NCBI GenBank assembly: GCA_001662425.1
Contig: BDDC01000092.1
Span: 35,513-99,512, forward strand
DNA from: Chlamydomonas sphaeroides
Taxonomy: Eukaryota > Chlorophyta > Chlorophyceae > Chlamydomonadales > Chlamydomonadaceae
Direction of reading: 5' to 3'
DNA length: 64,000 nucleotides
A program made the translations under genes and the position numbers. The stretch's first letter is position 1; each line of letters opens with the position of its first letter. Below are positions 10,812 to 22,651 of the stretch, in pieces. The notes under the pieces were generated by a model. The model ran no database searches. It was not told the DNA's origin and saw nothing but the letters and a program-made list of their open reading frames with translations.

Positions 10812-13068
10812 GATGCGGCGCTGTGGCGGCGGCCATTGGTCTGCATCCAGCAGGGGGCAGGCAGGCGGTCGCGCTGCACCCGAACAGGCCGCACGTGCTG
10901 CTGGTACACCGCCCCGGCGCAATCGCTCGAGCGGGTACGGCAGCGCACGCACGGGGAACGTCAGCGGGCCCCCATGCCGCATGAACCGTTGCTGGCGGAC
11001 GAACTAACGAGGCCGCGGATGGGCCGTGGGGGATGGGACGCGCGTGGCCGTGTGCCTCGTGTGCTGTGCAATGGAGGGGTATTAGGTGAACGCGGTCATG
11101 AATGATGAACACAAGTGCGAGCCTCACCATCAGCGCGGCTGTGGTGGCCTGATGCGTGGCCCGGCGGTTGCAGGCCGCGATGCACGCATGGCCGGCCCCG
11201 GGCTGATTGGGATGGGCGCGCGCCCTCGCCGCGGCGTATGCCCGGCCTGGCTTTTGTGTAGCGCGTCTCGCGCCCCTCCCTGGCGCCGCTGGCCAGTGGG
11301 GCTGCTGTTGCCGCTGTAGAGCGGCAGGCGGGCGATTGACGGTTTGCGGGCACGGCACGTTGGGGGCACGGCACAGCACGGCGATCCAGGGGTAGACGGG
11401 CTCCACACCCAATAAATGCAGCGGCGTGTGGCGCCGGGGTGTGGGGGGGCCAGCTAGCTAAGCGTCGTCGCCAGAGCGCGCGAGGGCCGGGGGTGCTCGG
11501 GTGGGCGGCAGGATCCAGGGCATGCGCATGCGAGCAATAATACTGTACGGGGCGCTGCAGCACCGCACGAGCTGCCCGGATGGCGGCGCTGCTGATGTGG
11601 CTCCGGGACAGGGCAGTGAGTGGCGGAACGGCGGCGTGACATGGTACGGCACGGTACGGCACGGCGTCGCGCGCGCCTGGCGCACGGCCGGCGGCCCGTG
11701 CACGCGGCTCCTGTTCGGTTGCGGGGGCAAGTCGGCGGGGCCGGCGGGCGGCGCTTGCGTTGCTCAACGGCGCTGGAGCACATCGCCGAGATGGTTGGAC
11801 GCAGCGCGGGTCGGACTGGAGGCGAGGACGGCGAATGGCCGTGGGTGGAGGGCGGCGCGCCGGGGCCGCTCCTGTGAGGCCTGTAGCGCAAGCGCAGGCG
11901 GGGGGCGGCGTGGACAGGCTGCCAGCGGGAGGTATACGCGTGGCGGGCTCCATGGGTCTGCCGCCCGGTTGGTGGCGTTGTGCGGCGGTTGGCTGTGTGA
12001 GGAGAGACGTGGCGGGACAGGTGGGCATTGTTGCGGGATGCGGCGGGGGTGTGCGGCGTGTGGAAAGATGTGAAGATTGATCAAGTCAGCAGGCGGCCTG
12101 GGGGCCCGAGCAAGGGGGCCGCGAGTGGCCACGGGCCGGCGGCTAGCAATGCGATCGTGTCACCAGGACTGAAGTGCCCAACTGAAACCTGTCCCAGCTG
12201 CGCATGGGTGCATGGCTCGCCCCCAAAAGAGGCCACCCAGACCAGACGAGCACCGTCGGTCATTATGCGGTTGTAGCTGGGACTATTACCGCGCAGTCCC
12301 GCAGCTGGTGATAGTTACCCATTCACCCGGCCACCGAGTCACCCACCCATAATCCCGCGACACTCACTCCCTGTCGTACCGCAGCCTTGGCAGACTTGCA
12401 CGCCATGCGCACACCGCGCCCCAGGCAGCATCCTCGCAGGTAGCTGGCCGCACCCGCAGTTGTTGCAGGCCTGGGGTGTAGGGCACGTAGGGCAGCCACT
12501 GAAACCTACAGTACTGTAGGTGTTTAGTCACCGGGTTGAAAGGCAGGGTGGTTGCGGCGTGTGCCGGCGGTTCCGCTCGTCCGGCTCCGACCCCGATGCC
12601 GGCATGTTGTCTGCCACCGGCGGCAGCCCACTCGCCGCGCGGCGGCAGGTGCAGTTACGGAGGCCGCAGGCACACGCCTCCCTCCTGAATGGCCGCTGCG
12701 AGTGGCCGCCAGGGAGGGCAAGGGGAGAGTCTCCCTTGGCGCGTGGCGGGGCCTTGCCGTGCCTGCGCGTGGGCTGGGCGGAGGCCAAGGCCGTGGGTGT
12801 GGGGCGACAGACAGCTCATACATCGAAGGCTACGTTGCCGGCGCCTCGCCGGGGGAAGTCGCGGCTGCAGGCCTCGCAGGCTCGCACTCTTCCGACGAAA
12901 CCGACCAACTTCTGCTTTCGGGCAGCTGCGCAGCGAACCAGCGGGTACTTTCACTGTACCAATTGAGGATACATCAGAATACGTATGCATATCGCGCTTA
13001 ACGCACGAGCTACGCCTGCGAAACCTACAAACTATCAACTTGCCTAGGGACTGCCCCCGTGACACGCG
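10812..13068. other. Intergenic: cyclase 3' UTR and upstream region of the C2-VASt gene
   Basis: I see no convincing gene. No TGTAA occurs in the first 1.2 kb after the cyclase stop; an AATAAA-like CAATAAATG lies near 11410. GTACGG-type motifs cluster at 11640-11665. GC content falls after about 12900, which is compatible with the promoter and 5' UTR of the next gene. The open frames at 12520-13000 have no recognisable domain. Confidence 0.6.
12504..12521. repeat. Perfect 18-bp palindrome
   Basis: ACCTACAGT is followed immediately by its reverse complement ACTGTAGGT. It stands alone in intergenic DNA 548 bases before the next start codon. It could be a dimeric factor site or chance. Confidence 0.9.
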
Positions 13069-16000
13069 ATGTTGCGGTCATTGATAACTAAGGGAAAGAA
13101 AAAATTAGGTAGAGGCGCCGAGGTTGCCGGCGGACAACGGCACGGACTACAGCAATCGGAGAATGGCACCTCGGCCTCGTCGATTGCGCGCCTCTCGCGG
13201 GCGGACGCCAACCTAAATCGTCAGGACACCGTCATGTTCTCCTGGTGGAAAAATGGTGCGCAGATGTTTGCGCGCATGAAACCTGCCAGCGACAGCGCTG
13301 CTCCACCGGCAGCAGCACATGGCCTGGGTCGTGCCACAGCTGCGCAGTTGGTGTCAACCCTACCTCGACCATGGATTTTGATATCTCCAACCCCTACCTC
13401 GGCGGCCCCGCCCCTGCCCCCCCCCCCGCAATGCTCGCCCAGGCGACTACTTCCTATGCCTCGAAATGAAGGAGGCCTACGACCTTGAGCCGGGCGCCAA
13501 GGTTCCCGGCTCCACCTGCGACCCGTGAGCCACCGCTGCCGCGACCGCCCCCTCGTGCTATCGGCTGCAGCCTCACGACAGGGCACGACGACGGGCATTC
13601 GCCGACGTAGTCCGGATCCGGATTCGCTCCGCTCCTGACATCGCCTCGGCCCGCTTGCATCGCGTTGCGAGTCCGCTGCCCGGCGGCGTTCCCGCTCTCC
13701 TCTCCCCTTCTCCGTCGATGCGCTCCCACCACCTGCGCCCCCGCGCTCCAGCGGCTTCGCCGTGCCATGCCCACCCTTGACCCTCCCTGCTCTCTCTATC
13801 TCTCTGTCCCCGACCCGCAGGTTTGTGCGTGTCACGCTGCAGCGGCCCAGCCCCTCGGGCCCCGTGCCGCTAGACGAGGTGTGTGGGGACTGGGCATGCA
13901 CTCAGGGGTTCAGTGTACCGCACCAGCTACGTGCGCGCTGCTTTCGGGCCAGAGCCCAGGATCTTACTGGGGAGCAAGCCGCCCGGCCCGACCCTGCGAG
14001 CGATCCGCTTGGTTTGGTGGGAGCGTCGGACCCCCATGTAGATGGCTAGGGCCTGGAAGCGGCAGGGCTCGTCGCGAAAATACGAAAACCGCGAACAAAG
14101 GCAGGCGGCCTGCTGGCCTGGTCTGGCGGAAAGCCCACGAAAGCGCCCGGGGTTGCCCGCCAGACCCTCACCCTGTGCCGTACCCCAAGGGGGCACCCAT
14201 GCAACGTTCTCCGCTGACCCATACCGTCGGCGAGGCTCAGCGCAATCCCGTTCACAAGCATCCCACAAAGGGCCTGCACCCAAGCGCCTCCTGACGCCTG
14301 GCCCCGCGGCGCCCTGCCCGCCTCCAGGCCGAGACGCGTGTGCTCAGCCGCAACTGCCACCCCATGTGGGAGGAGTGGTGAGCGGCTCCTCGTCCGCTTG
14401 CGGAATGCGGCCTGCTGTCATGCGGCCTGCTGTCATGCGGCCTGCTGTCATGCGCCTGCTTGAGGGGGGGGGCGCGGCAGCGCCGACCGATGCAGTGCCT
14501 AGGGGCGCCCCCGGTGCCTCAGGCGCCCGCGGGGTGCAGCGGCTGTACGACTGTACGGCTGTACGGCTGTACGGCTGCAGCCAGAGGCCACAGCTCGGTG
14601 CCGCCCTGCCCGTGTGGTGCCTTTGGCCACCAGCTGCGCGGAGCTCGGCGGCCGGGCCAGCGTGCGGCGCGCAGTCACTCGGCCCACCTGCCCACCTGCC
14701 CACCTGCCTACCTGCCCACCTGCCCACCTGCCCACCTGCCCACCTGCCCACCTGCCCACCTGCCCACCTGCCCACCTNNNNNNNNNNGCCCTCTCCACCA
14801 GCCTGCCCTTCCCACTGACGGATGTGACGGAGGACACGGTGGTGCAGATGCGGGTGCTGGACAAGGACATGGGCACCTTTGTGTCCTTCTGCGGCCAGGT
14901 GCGGCCTCGGCTGCCAGCCGGCCACGCTGGGTGATTCCTGCACGCGTTGGCGTCACCGCAGCAAGACGTGCGGTGGTGGTAATCAAATCCTAGACAGCTG
15001 CGGCGCCGTGGACCAACGTTGATCGTACCGGTGCTGCAAGGATGTTGACAACCGATGCAGCTGCAGCGATGCGAGCTCAAGCCACCGCTCGCTGCGATCT
15101 GACCGCCCGCAGGTGCAACTGCCGGTGCGTGACCTGCTGGCTCAGGTCACCGAGCTGGGGCAGGAGGTGGAGTTCAGGTGAGCAAGCGAGCGAGCGAGCG
15201 AGCGCGAGCCACGCACATGCAGAAGTGATCTCGGTGAGCTCACGCCTGGGGCGGCCGCTGGGCCGACGCGCTGCAGCGTGACGCACGGCGGCGGCCGCAC
15301 ATGCTGGCACAGCGGGCCGCCAGCAAGCTCGAGCCACCCCGCCCACCCACCCGCCCAACCCAGCCAGCCATGTGGGGTCGCATGCTCGCACGCGACTGTG
15401 CCGCGCGCGTACGCATCCCCAGGGTGCAGCTGCTAGACCGGTCCAACAGCAAGCCGCAGCCGGGGACACTGGTCTTCTCCGTGTCCATCATGGAGCGCAA
15501 GGAGTACAGGGAGGTGCGTACGGCAAGAGTGTACGGCACGGTGTGGCAGAATATTACGCACGGAGTGTATGGCACGGTACGGCAGGATATCCCAGGGGCA
15601 GCTGCGACCGACCACGCCCGCCCAGCGGGCGTTCCCTCCTGATGATCCTGGCCTGCCCGGCTGCCCTTCGCAGATGCGCTCCTCCCTGGCTGCCATCCAG
15701 GACCCCGACCAGGTAACCGTACGACCACACTGCCGTACACGCAAATAACACGATTGCCGTGTGCACATGGGGCGGAGCACATGGGGTGGTTGGAGTTGGG
15801 CCTTGGTAGGCGCCGGGGCCTGGTCCACACCTTCCTCCCCGCAGGGGAGCGCAGGGCCGAGGCCCCAGCCACACGCCACGGCCTGCTTGTCGACACGAAC
15901 CCTACGATCTTCCCCGCACCTCCACACACCGCGTGTGGGGTTCTGTTCTACCTAATACTGGAACACCCACACCCGCAGATCCACGCGCAACTGGGTTCCC

Positions 16001-19000
16001 ACGTGCTGCACATGAAGCTGCACGGCCTGGAGGGCCAGGGGCTGGCGGCGCTGGTGGCCAGCAACGCCAACCTGGCCGTCGACGTAACGTGAGAGCCCAC
16101 GTCTAGGCCTTGTCATCCTCGTATCCACACAACTGCAGAAGGACAGGAGGAGCCGTCCCAGCAGCAGCTTGGGGAGCCCAAAGTGCAGCGCATGAATAAT
16201 ACTCGAGACCGGTGTGTGCAAGCACACAAGCATGTCTCTGCAACCCCAGTGCCACGTATGCCTCGTCCCGTAGCCTGCCGCCCGACGCCAGCCGCCAGGC
16301 TGAGCCCCTCCCGCGCTCCAGAGGTCGGAGGGCGTCAGCGTCACCCCATCCAACGTCTTCCGACACAACGCCCCAGCCCCCACGACCAGGCGGTGGTCAG
16401 CACCTGCGGCACCGCGAATGCACCCATGCGTGTTTGAAGCATCGTCATCGCCGCAGGACCGCTCGACTTCTTCACGACGCGTGAAGTGCTCACCATCTGC
16501 CTGCCGCCCCTGCCGCCCCTGCCCCGCTCCCCCCCTGCTGCGTCAGGCTGTGCGCCTTCGACAGCCGGCAGCCGCTGCGCTGCCAGGCGGTGGCGGCGAG
16601 CGCGCGAGTGGAGGTGTCGGGGCTGGAGCTGGCGGTGCCGCTGGGGGCGGCCTTCGAGGAGGGCGTCGCGCTGCGGGGCAAGGACCGCACGCAGGTGGGC
16701 TGGCAGGGTTTGGGTTGGGCGTGGGTTTGGGTTGGGTGTGGGCAGGGGTGTTGCAGGTCGGTTGGCTGCACGCAGCCGCCACAACCGCAGGGCCGCCCGG
16801 GCGCTGAGTTGGTGGCGGGCGCGGTGGAGTGGGACGGGGGCTGCGGTATGAGGCGTGGCGCCGGGCTGGGTGCGGCCCGGCTGGCTGGGACCAAGACGCA
16901 TGCTCCACCGCAGCCCACGAGCCGCGCCTAGCCCACTCGTCCCCCGCCCGGGGGGCATTGGGAATGCGGTCTGCACTGGGACCTTCGTCACCGCCCTTGC
17001 AACACCTATCCAGCTTTTGCTCTCCCCGGTTGTCGCAGTTTGGCGACATCCGCATCGAGCTGTACAACGGCAAGAACCGCCTGGCCAAGACGCAGGTGCG
17101 GTCGCCGCGGCGGGCGCCGGAGTGCAACTCAGCTGTCGCCGCAGCCGCCGCAGCCTGCTGCTGCCAGGGCTCGCCCCGCAACGATCCGTGTCGCTCGTTG
17201 TGTGTTCCAGTGTTGACTAGAACAGAACCGTTGTGTGCTTAGAAGTAGGTAACATGTATGTTTACAAACAGGGAACATATAGAGTTGGTGCAGGGAACAT
17301 ATAGCGTGTGACTCCGTGTGGCCGCATGCGAACCGCGCTCCCGCCGTGCTGTGCAGGTGCCCATCTGGGATGTGCCCCTGAAGGCCGACCCGCCGCCGCC
17401 TGCACCGTCGCCGCCGCCCTCCGAGGACGCGGCGCCAGCGGCCAGCGACGCGCCTGAAGCGTCCAGCGACAGGTGCGGCCGTGCTCCTTTGTGGGCACCT
17501 GCCATGTCGACGCCCCGGGCTGACACCCGGCGGCCGGCGCCGTGCCGCCGGTCGCAAGCCACCAACCACCTGCTGGCACCCGCGTCGGCCTGTCCGGGCC
17601 CTTGCTCCGCCGCCTAGCAGCAAGCGAGGCGAAGCGCCTGCCGTCCTGCCGTCCTGCATGCCTTGCCTGTCGCCGCCACAGCTGCTGCGAGCATCGCACA
17701 GCTGCATCCGCCCTGCCCTGCGCCCGCATCGTCCACAGCAAGTCGAGCATCCTGGCCAGCCTGCCCTCGCTGTGGGGCTGCAGCGCCACGCAGCAGCGGA
17801 GCGCAGCCGACGCCTCCGCCAAGGTGCGCGCTGCGGGCTGGCGGCGCCCCACGACCTCGCACCAGCCACAGCACCCGCGCTGCGGCGAGGCAGCGCGCTG
17901 CCCGGCCCACCCCCAAGGAGCCTCTGCGCCGCCTCCCCGCCCGGCACAGCTTCCTCCCACCATGGCGTGACCCCACGAGAAACCAAGCCAAGTGACGGCC
18001 GCGCCCCCGCCTCGGCCGGCCGCCTGCTGCGGTGCTCCCGGCCCCACGCGGCGCCCTTTCACAGCACCTGCCTGCTGCCCTCCACCCCGGTCCCCTCACC
18101 AAGCTCGCCGCGGCCCGCCTGGCCGCACCTCACCCCACCTCAGGGATCCGCCGCGCCCGCGGCGCCGCCACCGCCACCGCCGCCACCGCCGCCGCCGCCG
18201 CCACCGCCGCCGCTGTGGCAGGTAGGCGGCGTCGCAACAGGCGGCAGCGCCAGGCGTGCGGCCATGAGCGTGCGAGCGCTGCAGGAGGAGGGCCACGGCG
18301 GTGTGGCACGCATGGCACGGCATGTATCTACCTGCAACCACACCGTTGGTGCTGACGCCTGTCAAAGCTAGATGCGGTGACAACGCCCTGCATGCCCTGC
18401 CGCCTGCTGCAGGGCAAGCGCTACGAGCGGCGCATGGAGCGCACTGACAAGTCGCTGCCCGGCACCACCCGGCTGGACGTCAGCATGCAGCTGGTCAAGG
18501 CGGTGAGTCGTACCCACCGTACGGCCATAATGTACGGCAGTACGGACGGCGGGTTGGCGTACGGCGCAGCGCAGTGCGCCACCTGGCGTGCCCACATCGA
18601 TGTCTGGTCCCCTGCGCCCCGCAGTCTGAGAGCGCCGCTGCGGCGGCGGCCGGCGCGGAGGAGGGCGCCACCACCGGTGGCGGCGGCGGCGGCGGCGCCG
18701 TGGACTGGGCGGCGGCGGACGTGGATGCGCCCTCCACCGCCCTGGCGGTGCCGTCGGCCTACGACGTGCGTGCGTGGGCAGCTTACGGCGGCGATGGGGC
18801 CACGGAGCATCCGCCACACAGCATGTGGGGCTCCAACAGTGGGCGGCACCGCCGCCGAGCGCTTGGGAGGTCATTCGTTGCAACGTCGCCTGGGTCCTAG
18901 GACACTGTTTGTCGCCCATGGCCCGCACCCCACCCCACCCTGCAGACGGCCGTGAGCGACTTCATGGTGGCGGCGGGGCCCCACGCGCTGCTGCGGGCGC

Positions 19001-21408
19001 TGTTCTCGCCCGACTCGGAGCTGCAGGACCTCATCGCCAAGGGCGAGGTGGGTGGTGGGGCGTACGCAGGTTGACTTTCTCCAAAAATCAACCTGCGCGG
19101 GGGAGAGAGTCAACCAGCGCGGGGGGAAGAGAGTCAACCAGGTCGGGGCCTGGCCGGAGAAGCGGGGAGGCAGTCTGGTGGGTCGGGACGTGTGCCATGT
19201 TGCCGCCCTCGCAACGTCTGCCCATCTTAAACCCCTCCCCCGCGCCGCCTGCCGCAGTCTCTGACCGACATGAAGGTCGGCACTTGGGGGCCCGACCCCG
19301 AGGGCAACGCGCTCCTGGTACGGCAGCTGTCGTACATGAAGCCCACGGTGGTGGGGCTCACGTCCGTACAGAGCTTGCAGAAGGTACGGCAGCTCACAGA
19401 CCACGTCACGGCACGGCACGGCAAACAGCCGAGCGCCGTGTCCGCGGCGGCGCACTGCGCGGCCACCGCGCGAGCGCGCCGTCGAGCCTTATGGAGCATC
19501 ACAGCACAGCACAGCACAGCACAGCACAGCGTCTCGTGCACTATTGCGACCGTGACTGCATGCTGCAACGCGCCCGTCTGCCTGCCCTCCTCGCAGGTCA
19601 TCGTGAGCCACGACGGCGGCTTTGTGGTACACAACGTGGTGACGCCCACGGTGCCGCCCGTGGGCCAGTGCGTGCACATCCTGCTGCAGGTGGGGGGCCG
19701 CTGGGCGGGGGGCGGCAACAAAGCCTTTGTACCACTATGGGTTAGCTTTGATGGGGTGCAACACACATGACGTGTATGCGTATGTGCATGTGCCGGGGTG
19801 CGTGCCAGCCCAGTGCTGCTGCGTGCACGCACGCTGTGCTGCAGGTGGGGGCAGGGCTGAGGTCTGTGGGGCCGCGAGAGGGCGTCATCTCCAGCCGCAG
19901 GAGCGGCGGCGTCGTGCCGGCCATTCGGGCAATTCGGGCAAACGCGCATTCCCCCAGCCCGCAAGCATGGCCCACACCACACGCCGCGCGAAACCCTGGC
20001 TGCCGCCTCCCTCCGCGCCCCCGGCCCCCGGCAGGTGGTGGGCAAGCACGCCGGCCCCGGCAAGACGCACTTGGCTGCGACCATGAAGGTACAGGATGCA
20101 TACGCACATATGCATTTGATTGTAGTGTGCATTGTGCATGTCAAACGCTGCATCATCGACTCCGCGCCACGCTACACCACATGGGGGCACCGCCATGCCG
20201 CCGGCATGAAGGTGTATGTGCTCGCCCATGAGCTAGGTGTGTGACCATGAGTGGCGAGCCCAGGGCATTGCTAGCCCGAGCTTGCCTTGATGCCTGACCA
20301 CCCATCCTACCCACCACCAAACTGCCAACCGCGCACGGCCAACCACCCCAACCCCAGACCCAATGGTTCAAGACCGGCATGATGGTGGGTTGGGTCGGCA
20401 GGGGGCGGTACGGCAGGGCCAGCCATTTCCCACCCTTCGATTCACCCGGTTGCGCCCGTGAGTCGTCACCCTGGCCCGCCGTACACCCTCCGTACGCCCC
20501 CCGTACGCCCTCCTCACGCTGCCGTACGCATGCAGGTGTCGGCGGTCAAGGGGCAGGTGGAAAAGGAGTCGCCCAAGGACGCGCGAAAGTACTTCGCCAC
20601 CGCCCAGCGGGTGCGCCGTACGTCTGCGTTGCCGTACATTCGTCATGCGTACAGGGCCGCCCATGCCGTACCAGCATCGCAGCCACCACGCGCTGCACGG
20701 AGGGGGCCGTACAGCTCTCTCCACCCGTACCGCATACTGCGCGGCTTCATAGCGATACATGGTTCACGCGGTGCATCGCCAGAGCTAGTGATGATGCCAC
20801 CGCCCCCCGCCCCACGTGGAGAGACAATCGCATCAGGAGCCGACCGCGACACCCCATCCGCCTGACCTAGGTTTGCAAAGCTGCTCTAAATCCGCCATAG
20901 CGTTTTCATGGAATCCATAGAATGCGCTCTCCCGACCCCCCAGGTGCTGGCGGAGAAGCTGGGCGTCGTGGAGGGCGGCGCTGCTGCGGCCGCCGGAGCA
21001 GCCGGCGGCGCGGCAGCGGCCGCCGGCGGCGCGGCCTTCGCGCCGCCGCCGCCGCCGCCGCCGCCGGAGCCCCTCAGCCTGGCCGAGGCGGCGGCGACGC
21101 CAGTGGGGGTGGCGGTGCTGGTGTCTTGGGGGCTGGTCCTGCTGGCTCTGCTGCTGCTGTGGCGGCTCAGCGGGCAGCTAGGGCGCAACGCGGCGGCGGT
21201 GGAGCAGGTGGGTGGGAGGGCAAGGCGGGCGGGCGGGCTGGCAAGTAACCAGGGTGGTGGTGCGGGTCTGCAGGAGGCTTTTGCGGTCGACATAACTTGC
21301 TTGGAGTGGGCGCTACTGCTACGCCCTCCCCCCTCGCCTCCGCTGCCGCAGGTGCGGGCGCTGCTGGCGCAGGGAGGTGTGGGGCATGCGTGCCGCGCGG
21401 CGCTGTGA
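13069..21408 (+). CDS. C2-VASt domain protein with C-terminal membrane anchor (lipid-transfer type)
   Basis: There are 25 exons: 13069-13330 (end uncertain), 13443-13524, 13821-13878, 14328-14377, 14802-14898, 15113-15177, 15423-15513, 15674-15712, 15979-16088, 16457-16480, 16547-16694, 17039-17095, 17357-17472, 17739-17823, 18144-18221, 18413-18502, 18625-18765, 18946-19047, 19258-19383, 19597-19689, 20035-20088, 20358-20384, 20536-20610, 20944-21207, 21352-21408. They encode about 796 residues. A C2 domain spans about residues 88-235 (DYFLCLEMKEAYDL, CDPFVRVTLQ, then VVQMRVLDKDMG). A second C2-like stretch follows (about 240-390), then a Pro/Ala linker. A VASt (StAR-related) domain spans about 531-690 (LLVRQLSYMKPTVVG, GFVVHNVVTPTVPPVG, then WFKTGMMVSAVKG). 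One membrane helix lies at about 743-763. C2 plus GRAM/VASt proteins bind membranes and move sterols or lipids at contact sites; the ligand here is unknown. The basic start MLRSLITKGKKK is chosen because it is the first ATG in an open frame. Confidence 0.85.
14683..14777. repeat. CCCACCTG octamer array next to a sequence gap
   Basis: About twelve tandem CCCACCTG units lie in intron 4 of the C2-VASt gene and run straight into ten N. The array is probably longer in the genome, and the gap is probably an assembly collapse. Confidence 0.9.
14778..14787. other. Assembly gap (10 N)
   Basis: The run of N lies inside the intron 14378-14801, 14 bases before the next predicted exon. It does not interrupt the predicted coding sequence. 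Confidence 1.
15939..15965 (-). repeat. Dispersed repeat family A, copy 2
   Basis: This is a reverse-orientation copy (GGTTCTGTTCTAC, then ACTGGAACA) in intron 8 of the C2-VASt gene. It ends 11 bases before the acceptor at 15977-15978 and is flanked by GCGTGTGG, as in copy 4. Confidence 0.8.
16956..17020 (+). repeat. Dispersed repeat family B, copy 1
   Basis: GGGAATGCGGTCTGCACTGG and then GACCTTCGTCACCGC, CTTGCAACACCTATCC. It resembles 49550-49602 in the same orientation and 22938-22990 and 50036-50086 reversed. It lies in intron 11 of the C2-VASt gene, just upstream of the acceptor at 17037-17038. Confidence 0.6.
17203..17229 (+). repeat. Dispersed repeat family A, copy 3
   Basis: TGTTCCAGTGTTGACTAG followed by AACAGAACC, in intron 12 of the C2-VASt gene. 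The right flank (AGAAGTAGGTAACATGTATG, then GGGAACATATAG) resembles that of copy 1. Confidence 0.8.
19198..19236 (+). repeat. Dispersed repeat family B, partial copy
   Basis: CCCTCGCAACGTCTGCCCAT then CTTAAACCCC matches the CGCAACCTCTACCCAT part of family B. It lies in intron 18 of the C2-VASt gene, about 20 bases before the acceptor. Confidence 0.4.
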
Positions 21409-22035
21409 GAGGCGCGAGCGGCGGCGCTGGCGGCGCGGCGATAACCAGCATGGTTGTGGTGCTGTCGACAGCATGGGGCGCCGTGTCGCAGGTGTTGCGG
21501 TGTGGGGAGGTGGTAAGCAGTCGGGTGTTGCGGTGTGGGGTGGGGTGGTGTGCTGCTCGTGTGTTGGAGCTGGGCTGGTGCGTGTAGTTGCCGTAGGGCT
21601 CGTGGAGCCCGGGGCTGGTGAGAGGGGTGTGGTGCTGGCGGGCCGCCGTGCGGAGGCACGCCTGGCCTCCAAACCGTGCGCTTGGGGCGGCTGGCGGGGC
21701 AGCAGCCCGGGCTGCACGGCGCCGGGCTCTGGGCAGGCCCCGGGGCGCTGCCCCGGCGGGGCAGCGGCTGGGTGGGAGGGCTGCAGGTGGCGGCCTGGCT
21801 GTGGGGGGGGGGCTGGCGGGTGTGGGTGGGGCAGCACGTGCTGCGCTGCGTTGGCCTTCCCCCCCCGTGGGGTACGGCAGCAGCGTGCGGTCCGGGGCCC
21901 CGCGTTGCCAGCGCGTTGGCGTGATGAGGTTGAGGACTTGAGGTTGGGGCAGGGGCAGTGTGCGAGCCGGTGCGAGGCTGGGCGGGGGGCATGCATGGGG
22001 CATCATGCGAGCTGTCGCGCGTACGGGCCACTGAG

Positions 22036-22051
22036 TTACATAGCTGTGTAA
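22036..22051. promoter_or_regulatory. Back-to-back TGTAA poly(A) signals between convergent genes
   Basis: TTACA, six bases (TAGCTG), then TGTAA. Read on the plus strand, TGTAA at 22047-22051 lies 639 bases after the C2-VASt stop. Read on the minus strand, TGTAA at 22040-22036 lies 612 bases after the stop of the EXD2-like gene. TGTAA is the usual algal poly(A) signal, so the two 3' UTRs should meet or overlap here. Confidence 0.65.
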
Positions 22052-22651
22052 ATACGCACTCATCCAAGGTGCCTTGCGACCGCCAGGCCCGTGCGGCTCC
22101 CCGGTCCCCGCCGGGCACGCCACCCAGCCCCGGCACACCGTGCTGACGCCGGACGCCTGCCTCCTTCATGGCGCACTCACGTTTCGGCACGCCTCCACAC
22201 GCTCGCATGGGACCGCCCGCCACACCCCGGCAGCCCGCTACAGGCCTGCAGCGCGGCACCCGCTTGACTTCCAGCCGGGGTATTGCCTGACACCACCACT
22301 ACAGCCACATCATCCGCCAACAACTCGCCGCCCCAACCGCCGCACCGAGACACAACAGCGGCCACAAGGCTGCAGCCACCAGCGCAGTCCGCACTCCCAC
22401 GGGGCTCCCGGCCCAGCGGCCGCCCGCCCCGCCCGCCCTCGCCTGCTCCCAACCCTCGGCCTCCCCGTCGCTAGCCCCCCTCCCCCATCGCCACCTCCCA
22501 CGGGCCCGCGCCCTAGGAGACTCCCAGTCAGGCGGCGGCCCCTCGGTGCCCTGCTCCGGCCTCCCGCCCCTCCCAACCCTCTCAACCGCGCCCTCAGCAT
22601 CCGCGCTACCACGGCCCCCTCCCATCCCCATACGACACCGCCTCCGCGCTA

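Noticed and set aside
12520..13001. Overlapping plus-strand frames before the C2-VASt gene
   Set aside because: No recognisable domain and no splice continuity into 13069; likely promoter or 5' UTR.
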